Made by a program: the position numbers and the translations under genes. Of a stretch of DNA of 10,907 nt, positions 1 through 5,822 are shown piece by piece. How positions within the stretch are numbered: position 1 is the first letter of the stretch; the number at the start of each line of letters is the position of its first letter. The stretch comes from JBCDBY01 sp039182715 (GTDB lineage: Bacteria; Planctomycetota; PLA2). The notes beneath the pieces were generated by a model. That model worked only from the letters and a program-made list of their open reading frames with translations. It was not told the origin of the DNA and did not search any database. Where the stretch lies: assembly GCA_039182715.1 (NCBI GenBank), contig JBCDBY010000147.1, positions 1 through 10,907 on the forward strand, read 5' to 3'.

Positions 1-536
1 AGGCGACGGGGCGCGTCTCCCAGCTCCCGCCACGCCTCGAGGAAGGCGAGCGTGTTGCGACCCAGCTCGACGTCGGAGGGGCGCTCGAGCTCCGCCTTGG
101 GCAGCGGCGGCGCGTCGCTGTGCACGAAGGCGACATAGTTGCGCACCGCGTCGGCGATGCTCTTGGACGAGTGCGCGCCAATGCCCTTGATGGCGGCGAG
201 GTCCTCGGCGCTCTTCCCGACCAGCTCCGCGACGTTCTTGTAGCCCGCCTGCTCCAGCGGGGCGATCTTCACGGAGCCGGCCGTCTGCTCGCGCAGCACG
301 TCGAGCGAGACGTCGTGGAGCCGCTCCTTGGCGTTGTCATCGAGGTAGCGGCGGGAGGACTCGTCCAGCGCCTTGCGGCGGCTGGACAGCACCTCTTCGG
401 TGCGACCGATCTCACGGTCGGCGTCGTCCCGCCGGCGCCGCGCCGCGTCGCGGTTGCGCCGAACCCCGCTTGCCCGATAGGCGCCAAAGGTCCCGCCCCC
501 CAGCAGCAGCGCCGCGATCGCGCTTTCGATCAGCAT
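1..536 (-). CDS. Membrane-anchored coiled-coil protein with a helix-hairpin-helix domain (3' end outside window)
   Basis: The minus-strand frame is open from the ATG at 536 to the window edge, giving 178 complete residues with no stop. The first 20 residues form a hydrophobic, glycine-rich segment (LIESAIAALLLGGG), which reads as a single N-terminal membrane anchor. It is followed by an arginine-rich, charged stretch (about 22-75) likely to be helical or coiled coil. Residues about 94-135 look like a helix-hairpin-helix unit: AGYKNVAELVG, then AEDLAAIKGIGAHSSKSI, with the IKGIG hairpin at 117-121. Such units in other proteins bind DNA backbone or mediate protein contacts; that is family knowledge, and the function here is unknown. 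No Shine-Dalgarno sequence precedes the ATG, but a TATCGT hexamer ends 6 bases before it. A GTG five codons upstream is an alternative start. The C-terminus and full length are not visible. Confidence 0.75.
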   Translation of the reverse strand, partial: MLIESAIAALLLGGGTFGAYRASGVRRNRDAARRRRDDADREIGRTEEVLSSRRKALDESSRRYLDDNAKERLHDVSLDVLREQTAGSVKIAPLEQAGYKNVAELVGKSAEDLAAIKGIGAHSSKSIADAVRNYVAFVHSDAPPLPKAELERPSDVELGRNTLAFLEAWRELGDAPRR

Positions 537-542
537 CTGCAG

Positions 543-548
543 ACGATA
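543..548 (-). promoter_or_regulatory. Candidate -10 hexamer (TATCGT) for the HhH-protein gene
   Basis: On the minus strand TATCGT ends 6 bases before the ATG at 536. The start codon would then fall at about the usual transcription start, giving a leaderless message. No clear -35 is visible. The call rests on the same arrangement recurring at other starts in this window. Confidence 0.35.
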
Positions 549-663
549 CCGCACGCGTGCAGGGTTGGATCGGGCTCGGGATCCCCCACGCTCGCGGGGA
601 CCCGGCCGAGGGAATTGTGTACCGTTCCATCACCGAGTCGCCGCGCGCCGTCGGCGGCGGATC

Positions 664-670
664 AGGAAGG
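664..670 (+). promoter_or_regulatory. Strong ribosome binding site deciding the start at 679
   Basis: AGGAAGG lies 8 bases before ATG 679. It is the best Shine-Dalgarno match near any start in the window. It fixes the start of the exported protein at 679 rather than at the in-frame ATG at 565, whose extra residues are arginine-rich and unlike a signal peptide. Confidence 0.75.
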
Positions 671-678
671 GGCACGCG

Positions 679-1248
679 ATGAGACGAGCCAGCTCGATTG
701 CGATTCTTGTGCTGGGGCTGGGATGCGCCTCGTGCGCATCAGTCCCCGAGCCCTCGAAGATTTCCCTCAGCCCCACGATCGTGGATGGCGCGAATGCGCA
801 GCCGGGCGTCGATCTCGTTCGACAGCAACTCGACGAGGAACTCTCCCGAACTTTCCTGCAAACCCGGACCCCGGGCAGATCGCACGGCGATGATGCCGAG
901 GGAGGCACGACCCATCGCGTTGTTGTCTGCATTGTTCGGTTCGAGCATGAGGGAGAGTTCACTCCCAACTCTTACGTGCAAGGCGAAGCAGAGGGAGCGG
1001 GGCATCTCGTGGTCCGTGCCGCCTCGTACATGAGTCGAACGAGAATCCAGGCGGTCATGATGATCACGTCCGACGCGGAGTCGCCCGCGACGGAGGTGCA
1101 CCGTCTGAACGCCGTCGACACCTGGGGATCGATCAGCGGCCCTCGCCGTCGCCGCGAACCAACGGAGCAGGAACTTCGGGCGCTGGCGTTGGCGGGAGCC
1201 GCCGAGCAGGTGGCCGAGGACGTCGTCGCCCGGCTGCGAATTCGATAG
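679..1248 (+). CDS. Small exported protein or lipoprotein of unknown function
   Basis: 189 residues. The N-terminus is a classical export signal: two arginines, then a hydrophobic run (SSIAILVLGLG), then cysteines at 16 and 19 (GCASCAS). Either cysteine could be a lipidation site, but neither matches the strict lipobox, so cleavage by signal peptidase I is also possible. The mature part has a helical stretch (about 44-60, VDLVRQQLDEELSRTF), a likely beta-rich middle (80-130) and a C-terminal helix (163-187) rich in alanine and glutamate. I do not recognise the family. It stands alone: the neighbour to the left is divergent, and the next gene on the same strand starts 58 bases downstream with its own -10-like element. 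A role at the envelope is inferred only from the signal. Confidence 0.8.
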   Translation: MRRASSIAILVLGLGCASCASVPEPSKISLSPTIVDGANAQPGVDLVRQQLDEELSRTFLQTRTPGRSHGDDAEGGTTHRVVVCIVRFEHEGEFTPNSYVQGEAEGAGHLVVRAASYMSRTRIQAVMMITSDAESPATEVHRLNAVDTWGSISGPRRRREPTEQELRALALAGAAEQVAEDVVARLRIR

Positions 1249-1282
1249 ACGGACCGGCGCTGTTCGTGCCTCCGATCCATGA

Positions 1283-1303
1283 GCGGAAGGTTATAACCGC
1301 CGC
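1283..1303 (+). promoter_or_regulatory. AT-rich palindrome with a -10-like TATAAC before the deacetylase gene
   Basis: The perfect 10-base palindrome GGTTATAACC (1289-1298) is flanked by GCGG on the left and CCGC on the right, making a longer imperfect inverted repeat. Its core contains TATAAC (1292-1297), one base from the -10 consensus, ending 9 bases before the GTG start at 1307. This could be a leaderless promoter core, a repressor site overlapping it, or both. No good -35 is visible. Confidence 0.4.
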
Positions 1304-1306
1304 GGC

Positions 1307-2200
1307 GTGAAGATCTTCTTTACCGACATCTTCGAGCTGCCGCTTCCGGACGGCCATCGGTTCCCGATGGAGAAGTACCGTCTGCTGCGCGAAGCGGTGA
1401 CAGACGTCGGCGAGCTGATGGTGCCGGATGCTCTCGACGACGAGCAGCTCGCCCGCGCGCACGACCGCGCCTACATCGACGCGGTGTGCCAGGGCCGCGT
1501 CGAGGAAGCGATGATGCGCCGCATCGGGTTCCCCTGGTCGCCGCAGCTCGTCGAGCGATCCCGGCGCTCCGCGGGCGCCACGCTCGCGGCGGGACGCGCG
1601 GCGCTCGAGGACGGCGTCGCGGTCAACATCGCCGGCGGTACGCATCATGCCGGACCCGACTTCGGTGCCGGCTACTGCGTCTTCAACGACAGTGCTTTGG
1701 CGGTGCGCAATCTCCGTCACGAGGCCCGCGCCCGGCGGTTTCTCATCGTCGACACCGATGTGCACCCCGGCAACGGCACCGCGGCGATCCTGGCCGGGGA
1801 CCCGGAGGCGTTCACGCTGAGCCTGCACGGCGCGCGCAACTACCCCTTCCGCCGCTTCGACAGCGACCTCGACATCGCGCTGCCGGACGGGACGGGGGAC
1901 GAGGAGTACCTCGACACGCTGGCGCGCAGTCTCGACCACGGTTTCGATCGCGCTCGGCCCGAGCTGGTTCTCTACGTCTCCGGCGCCGACCCGTTCACCG
2001 GTGACAAGCTGGGCCGGCTTGCGCTCAGCAAGGATGGTCTCGCCGCGCGCGATCGGATGGTCTTCGCGGCCTGCCGCGAGCGCGAGGTACCGGTGGCGGT
2101 CGCCATGGGCGGCGGATACGCCCGCGCCATCGCCGACACGGTCGCGATTCACGAGAAAACCGTGCGGTTGGCAGCGGCGAATAGAATCCCTGCATGCTGA
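1307..2200 (+). CDS. Histone deacetylase-fold hydrolase (class IV / HDAC11-like, AcuC superfamily)
   Basis: 297 residues, full length for the bacterial family. The N-terminus FELPLPDGHRFPMEKYRLL is typical of class IV-like bacterial deacetylases. The active site is intact: the charge-relay histidine pair is HH 113-114 (GGTHHAGPDFGAGYC). The zinc ligands are D151 and H153 in DTDVHPGNGT and D228 in SGADPFTGDKLG. The transition-state tyrosine is Y271 in GGGYA. Proline follows the zinc histidine, where most relatives have histidine or glutamine. These enzymes remove acetyl or other acyl groups from lysine side chains or amino-alkyl compounds; the substrate here is unknown. The start is GTG 1307, matching the usual MKIFFTD-like beginning, with no Shine-Dalgarno sequence. 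The stop overlaps the next gene by 7 bases (ATGCTGA), so the two are likely translationally coupled. Confidence 0.9.
   Translation: MKIFFTDIFELPLPDGHRFPMEKYRLLREAVTDVGELMVPDALDDEQLARAHDRAYIDAVCQGRVEEAMMRRIGFPWSPQLVERSRRSAGATLAAGRAALEDGVAVNIAGGTHHAGPDFGAGYCVFNDSALAVRNLRHEARARRFLIVDTDVHPGNGTAAILAGDPEAFTLSLHGARNYPFRRFDSDLDIALPDGTGDEEYLDTLARSLDHGFDRARPELVLYVSGADPFTGDKLGRLALSKDGLAARDRMVFAACREREVPVAVAMGGGYARAIADTVAIHEKTVRLAAANRIPAC
2182..2187 (+). promoter_or_regulatory. Candidate internal -10 hexamer (TAGAAT) before the DinB-like gene
   Basis: TAGAAT ends 6 bases before ATG 2194 and lies inside the last codons of the deacetylase gene. The spacing fits a leaderless start, so the DinB-like and UbiD genes may also be transcribed separately from the deacetylase. 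No matching -35 was found. Confidence 0.3.
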
Positions 2201-2676
2201 CCGTGGGCCAATTCATCGACTCGTGCGCGCACGAGACCAAGATTATCAACCATCTGGCGACCAAGCTGCCGCCCGACCAGCTCGAGTACCGGCCCACCGA
2301 GGGCCAGCGCTCCATGATCGAGCTCATGCGCTACCTGCCGCGCATGGTGCTGCCGGTTCTCGCCTACCTCGAGGACGGCAACTGGGATCGGGCGCCCAGC
2401 TTCGGCGAGGGCGTCGAGTCGATCACGCCGGACACCTTCGCGGCCGAGATGGACACCCAGCTTGCCGAGGTGCGCCGCGTGGCGGGCACGCTGGAAGGCC
2501 GGCTGGACGAGAAGACGGCGATGCCGTGGGGCGTCCCGTGCACCGTCGGCCAGTTCCTGGTCGACGCGGTGCTCAAGACCTTCGTCGCCTACCGCATGCA
2601 GTACTTCCTGTACGTGAAGGCCTCCGGCCGCCCCGACATCGGTCCCGCCCAGTGCTGGATGGGCATCGACCCGTAG
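2194..2676 (+). CDS. DinB-like four-helix protein lacking the usual histidine ligands
   Basis: 160 residues, the normal size of the DinB/YfiT-like superfamily. The helix pattern fits: an opening helix (TVGQFIDSCAHETKIINHL), the LPPDQLEYRPTEGQRSMIELM segment that corresponds to the family's 'wsv.ehl.Hl' region, and a last long helix (FLVDAVLKTFVAYRMQYFLY). Family members usually bind a metal through three histidines, one in helix 2 and two in the last helix. Here those places hold MRYL and VAYRMQ, and the only histidines are H13 and H20, so a catalytic metal site is doubtful. Some superfamily members are thiol-dependent transferases, but no such activity can be assigned here. It overlaps the deacetylase gene by 7 bases and ends 3 bases before the UbiD gene, so it probably works with one of them. 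The superfamily assignment is by pattern and moderately sure. Confidence 0.75.
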   Translation: MLTVGQFIDSCAHETKIINHLATKLPPDQLEYRPTEGQRSMIELMRYLPRMVLPVLAYLEDGNWDRAPSFGEGVESITPDTFAAEMDTQLAEVRRVAGTLEGRLDEKTAMPWGVPCTVGQFLVDAVLKTFVAYRMQYFLYVKASGRPDIGPAQCWMGIDP

Positions 2677-2679
2677 ACG

Positions 2680-4545
2680 ATGTACGACTCGTTGGGAGCA
2701 TTCCTCTCCGTGCTGGAGAGCGAGGGAGAACTGCATCGGGTGACGGTGCCGGTGTCCCCGATTCTCGAGATCAGCGAGATCGCAGACCGTCAGTGCAAGC
2801 TGCCGGCGCCGTCGACGAGCGAATTCGCCCCGCAGTTCGACCCGGGTCACCACGAGCTCGGCGGCAAGGCACTGCTTTTCGAGAACGTCGAGGGGAGCGA
2901 CTTCCCGCTCGTCATCAACGCCTACGGTTCGTACATGCGCACCGAGATGGCGTTCGGCAAGCCGTTCCCCCAGATCGCCGCGCGCATCGCGTCGCTGACC
3001 AAGCCGGAGCCGCCGCGCTCGTTCGGCGAGGCGTGGGGCAAGCTGAAGGAGTTCCTTCCGCTCCTCAGGGTGCCGCCCAAGCGGGTCAAGAAGGGCGCCT
3101 GCCAGGAGGTCGTCGACACCGACTTCGACCTGACGCGCCTGCCGATCCTGAAGTGCTGGCCGCTCGACGGTGACCCCGAGGCGGTCGGCTACCCGGTCCC
3201 CGCGCACAGCGAGGGGCGCTACATCACACTCGCGGGCATCCACACGATCCACCACCGCGACAAGGGCGTCGCCAAACCACCGAGCCACAACATCGGCATG
3301 TACCGCGTGCAGCTGCTCGGGCCGAAGAAGCTCGCGATGCACTGGCATATGCACCACGATGGCGCGTCGCACTGGCGCAGCTGGAAGCGCGCCGGCGAGC
3401 CGATGCCGGTCGCCATCGTTCTAGGCGGCGAGTCGGTGCTGCCGTACGCGGCGACTGCACCGCTGCCGCCCGGAATCAGCGAGCTGCTCATGGCCGGCTT
3501 CCTGCACGGGCGCGGCATTCCCATGGTGCCCGCGAAGACGGTCCCGCTGCGGGTGCCCGCCAACGCCGAGATCGTCATCGAAGGCTTCGTGCGTACCGAC
3601 GCCGGCTTCCCCGGCTACGACCCGCGGACCGGCGAGGAGATCGGCCCGGGCGCCGTGTTCGAGGGTCCGTTCGGCGACCACACCGGCTTCTACTCGCTGC
3701 CGGACCGGTACCCGATCGTCGAGGTGACCGCGGTCACGCACCGTCGCGACGCGGTCTATCCCACGACCATCGTCGGCCTTCCACCGCAGGAGGACTATTA
3801 CCTCGGCAAAGCGACGGAACGCATCTTCATGCCGCTGCTGAAGACGATCCTCCACGACCTCGACGACTACCACCTGCCGATGTTCGGCTGCTTCCACAAC
3901 TGCGCGTTCGTGCGCATCCACAAGGAGTACCCGCTCCAGGCGCGGCGCGTCATGCACGCGATCTGGGGCGCCGGTCAGATGGCGTGGACGAAAGTGATCG
4001 TGGTCGTGGATCAGGACGTGAACGTGCACGACGAGGCGGCGGTCTGGCAGGCCATCATGGAAAACTGCCACTTCGGGCGCGACCTCGAGATCGTCAACGG
4101 GCCGCTCGACATCCTCGACCACGCCGCGCCGCGACTCGGCGCCGGCGGGAAGCTCGGCATCGACGCCACGCGCAAGATCCCCGGCGAAGAGGTCAACGGC
4201 GTCCCGCACGACAAGAAGGGTGGCGGGAAGCGGGCGATCGTGGTCGTGGACAAGCAGGAGCGCGGCGACGGCGTCCGCGCGCTCGAGAAGAGCGACGCCG
4301 ACCTGACCATTGCGGTCGATGTCGAGTGCGACGAGCAGGAGGCGTTCTTCCGCTGGTGCGCCAACTGGGACCCGATTCGCGACACCGTCCAGCAGGACGG
4401 CCGCGTCGGTTTCGACGCGACCACCAAGTTGGAGTGCGAGTCGCGCCTCGGCCAGCCCTCGCGCGACTACCCGCCCATCCTCGAGATGGACCAGGCAACC
4501 CGGGACAAGGTCACCCGTCGCTGGGCGGAGTACGGGTTTCAATAG
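2680..4545 (+). CDS. UbiD-family prenyl-FMN decarboxylase, long (621 aa) form
   Basis: UbiD enzymes decarboxylate aromatic or unsaturated acids with prenylated FMN, the cofactor made by UbiX. The fold markers are present in order. SHNIGMYRVQ (202-211) carries the metal/cofactor asparagine N204 and catalytic arginine R209. MHWHMHHDGASHW spans 220-232. YAATAPLPPGISE spans 256-268. EGPFGDHTGFYS (328-339) holds the acidic pair E328 and D333, five residues apart as in the family's catalytic acids. GKATERIFMPLL (376-387) and HAIWGAGQM (426-434) are further markers. E. coli UbiD has about 500 residues. The extra length lies mainly after the usual GIDATRKIPGEE (493-504), where about 85 residues precede a second similar motif, GFDATTKLE (578-586), and the normal C-terminal MDQATRDKVTRRW. 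Long UbiD forms like this occur in menaquinone-type decarboxylases, but ubiquinone or aromatic-acid roles remain possible. No ubiX is visible. The gene starts 3 bases after the DinB-like stop. Confidence 0.92.
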   Translation: MYDSLGAFLSVLESEGELHRVTVPVSPILEISEIADRQCKLPAPSTSEFAPQFDPGHHELGGKALLFENVEGSDFPLVINAYGSYMRTEMAFGKPFPQIAARIASLTKPEPPRSFGEAWGKLKEFLPLLRVPPKRVKKGACQEVVDTDFDLTRLPILKCWPLDGDPEAVGYPVPAHSEGRYITLAGIHTIHHRDKGVAKPPSHNIGMYRVQLLGPKKLAMHWHMHHDGASHWRSWKRAGEPMPVAIVLGGESVLPYAATAPLPPGISELLMAGFLHGRGIPMVPAKTVPLRVPANAEIVIEGFVRTDAGFPGYDPRTGEEIGPGAVFEGPFGDHTGFYSLPDRYPIVEVTAVTHRRDAVYPTTIVGLPPQEDYYLGKATERIFMPLLKTILHDLDDYHLPMFGCFHNCAFVRIHKEYPLQARRVMHAIWGAGQMAWTKVIVVVDQDVNVHDEAAVWQAIMENCHFGRDLEIVNGPLDILDHAAPRLGAGGKLGIDATRKIPGEEVNGVPHDKKGGGKRAIVVVDKQERGDGVRALEKSDADLTIAVDVECDEQEAFFRWCANWDPIRDTVQQDGRVGFDATTKLECESRLGQPSRDYPPILEMDQATRDKVTRRWAEYGFQ

Positions 4546-4557
4546 TCAGTCGCCATT

Positions 4558-4583
4558 CGTCAGCGGGCAACCGCCCGCCGACG
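4558..4583. terminator. Strong hairpin between convergent genes, likely two-way terminator
   Basis: A stem of CGTC/GACG (4558-4561 with 4580-4583) and GCGGGC/GCCCGC (4563-4568 with 4573-4578) is interrupted by one A.C mismatch and closed by an AACC loop. It sits 12 bases after the UbiD stop and about 40 bases beyond the DUF502 stop on the other strand. Neither side is followed by a T-run, so it is not a textbook rho-independent terminator; it may instead protect 3' ends or block read-through. Confidence 0.55.
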
Positions 4584-4588
4584 CCCCC

Positions 4589-4619
4589 ACTGAAAACTGA
4601 TCACTGACAACTGAAAACT
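4589..4619. repeat. Tandem heptamer repeat, consensus ACTGANN, four copies and a start of a fifth
   Basis: Successive 7-base units read ACTGAAA, ACTGATC, ACTGACA, ACTGAAA, then ACT. The run is much richer in A+T than its surroundings and lies just beyond the hairpin, 5 bases short of the DUF502 stop codon. Heptameric short tandem repeats of this general sort are known from intergenic regions of several bacterial groups. Their function is unclear. Confidence 0.7.
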
Positions 4620-4624
4620 TCTTT

Positions 4625-5170
4625 CTAGCTCACCCCACCGCTGACGATGAACTTCATGACGTCGGCCGACTCCGCGTCGATCCTGGTGACCCGCTCCTTT
4701 GGGAACAGCAGGAACTGCCCCGCGAAGTTGTACGACTGCGGGAAGTAGACGCCGACAAGGTGCTCCATGCCCTCCCACTGCACGGATTCGCACGTGATAA
4801 AGCCGAGCACCTCGGGCCCCTGTTCGTGGATGCGCACGCGCACCGGCCGGTCGAACCGCTTCTTTTCGCCGACCAGCGCCTCCATCATGTCCTTGATCGC
4901 GGTGTAGATGATCTTGGCGCCGGGCATCTGCTGAAAGAACCGGTCCATCAGCGTAACGACCCACTTCGTGAGGAACGTCGAGGTCAGGAAGCCGACGAGC
5001 GTGATCATCACGAGCACCACGGCTACGCCGATACCCGGGATCGCGCGATCGAACCACTTCTCCGAGTCGACCAGCCCATCGAGCTTGGTGAAGACGAACC
5101 AAAGCACGTAGCAGGTCACCACGACCGGGACGGTGAAGAGCAGACCGCGGAAGAAGTAGCGCAGGATCAT
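4625..5170 (-). CDS. DUF502 family inner-membrane protein
   Basis: 181 residues from the ATG at 5170. Two membrane helices are clear: about 8-28 (RGLLFTVPVVVTCYVLWFVF) and about 46-66 (GIGVAVVLVMITLVGFLT). After them comes the family signature MPGAKIIYTAIKDMMEAL, then a soluble C-terminal part with beta-strand-like segments (RPVRVRIHEQGPEVLGFITC). Length and layout match DUF502, a family of unknown function shared by bacteria and plants (the plant COV/LCV proteins). An in-frame ATG at 5200 would add ten polar residues (MSVGLAHDRG). I prefer 5170 because family members start directly with a basic residue and the first helix, and because AGGGG lies a few bases upstream. The gene is convergent with UbiD and divergent from the next operon, so it is transcribed alone. 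Confidence 0.88.
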   Translation of the reverse strand: MILRYFFRGLLFTVPVVVTCYVLWFVFTKLDGLVDSEKWFDRAIPGIGVAVVLVMITLVGFLTSTFLTKWVVTLMDRFFQQMPGAKIIYTAIKDMMEALVGEKKRFDRPVRVRIHEQGPEVLGFITCESVQWEGMEHLVGVYFPQSYNFAGQFLLFPKERVTRIDAESADVMKFIVSGGVS

Positions 5171-5822
5171 GCCCCTATCATGGGCCAAGCCAACCGACAT
5201 CGTGAACTATCTCGCCCACGGCCACCGCCACCTCGACGATCCCTGGTTCGTCGCCGGCACCGCGCTTCCCGACTGGCTCGCCGCCAGTGACCGCCGGTCG
5301 CGCCTGCGCCCCGAGCGCATCCGGGACGACGGCCCGCTCGCGCGGGGCGTGCAGCAACACGTCGAAGATGACGCCTGGTTCCACGCGACCGAGGCGTTCC
5401 AGCGCAGCGAAGTGGAGCTCACGGCGCTCGTGAAATCCGTCCACGCCGACGAGCCGCGCCAGCGAAGCTGGTTCTTCGGCCACATCCTCGTCGAGCTGTT
5501 GCTGGATGCGTGGCTGATGGAGCAGGACTCCACCCTGCTGGACCGCTACTTCGATGCGCTCGACGAGGTGGCGGCCGATCGCGTCGTGTCGCAGGCGGAA
5601 CCGTGGCTGACGCAGCCGCCTAGTCGTTTGCACGCCTTTATCGATCTCTTTCGCACGCACCGTTTCCTCGACGGCTACCGCACCGACGAAGGGCTGCTCG
5701 CGCGGCTGAACGGCGTGGCCGGCCGCGTCGGCCTCCCCACCCTCGTCCCGGCGACGCTCCCGCTGCTCTCCGAAGCGCGACGGCTCGTCTACGATCGCGC
5801 TCCGGAGCTGCTCACACGATGA
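5169..5822 (+). CDS. AcpH-like presumed metal-dependent phosphohydrolase
   Basis: 217 residues if begun at ATG 5169, or 206 if begun at GTG 5202. The N-terminus (VNYLAHGHRHL) resembles the opening of acyl-carrier-protein phosphodiesterase AcpH (MNFLAHLHLA). Further HD-type positions fit: D35 (GTALPDWL, where AcpH has GNLLADFV), H64 and D67/D68 (QQHVEDDAWFH), and H105, E109 and D113 (FGHILVELLLDAW). AcpH removes 4'-phosphopantetheine from ACP using Mn2+. Here the similarity is to layout and motifs only, so a different phosphoester substrate is possible. The opening YLAHG motif argues for the GTG 5202 start, since AcpH begins right there. The ATG 5169 has only a weak AGGA upstream. The stop overlaps the phosphatase start (ATGA at 5819-5822), so this is the first gene of the hemF operon. 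Confidence 0.72.
   Translation: MPLSWAKPTDIVNYLAHGHRHLDDPWFVAGTALPDWLAASDRRSRLRPERIRDDGPLARGVQQHVEDDAWFHATEAFQRSEVELTALVKSVHADEPRQRSWFFGHILVELLLDAWLMEQDSTLLDRYFDALDEVAADRVVSQAEPWLTQPPSRLHAFIDLFRTHRFLDGYRTDEGLLARLNGVAGRVGLPTLVPATLPLLSEARRLVYDRAPELLTR

Noticed and set aside
549..600. GC-rich inverted bases near 'cgggatccc', considered as a tRNA piece or terminator
   Set aside because: No cloverleaf with anticodon arm or T-loop consensus can be drawn, and there is no T-run. It is ordinary intergenic sequence.
565..678. Earlier ATG at 565 for the exported protein
   Set aside because: It would bury the signal peptide behind 38 arginine-rich residues, whereas 679 has a strong ribosome site at correct spacing.
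120..893. 257-residue plus-strand frame at the left end
   Set aside because: It is antisense to the HhH-protein gene, then runs through the intergenic gap and out of frame into the exported-protein gene.
2001..3173. 390-residue plus-strand frame overlapping three genes
   Set aside because: It is a frame shadow crossing two gene borders, rich in Arg, Ala, Gly and Pro.
1133..4542. Three long minus-strand open frames tiling 1133-2152, 2149-3372 and 3421-4542
   Set aside because: They lie exactly opposite the deacetylase, DinB-like and UbiD genes. Their translations are low-complexity (Arg, Val, Asp, Ala rich) with no motif, as expected antisense to GC-rich codons. The plus strand carries intact enzyme motifs.
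4546..4624. Heptamer run considered as a CRISPR or attachment site
   Set aside because: The units are 7 bases with no spacers, and there are no cas, integrase or tRNA genes nearby.
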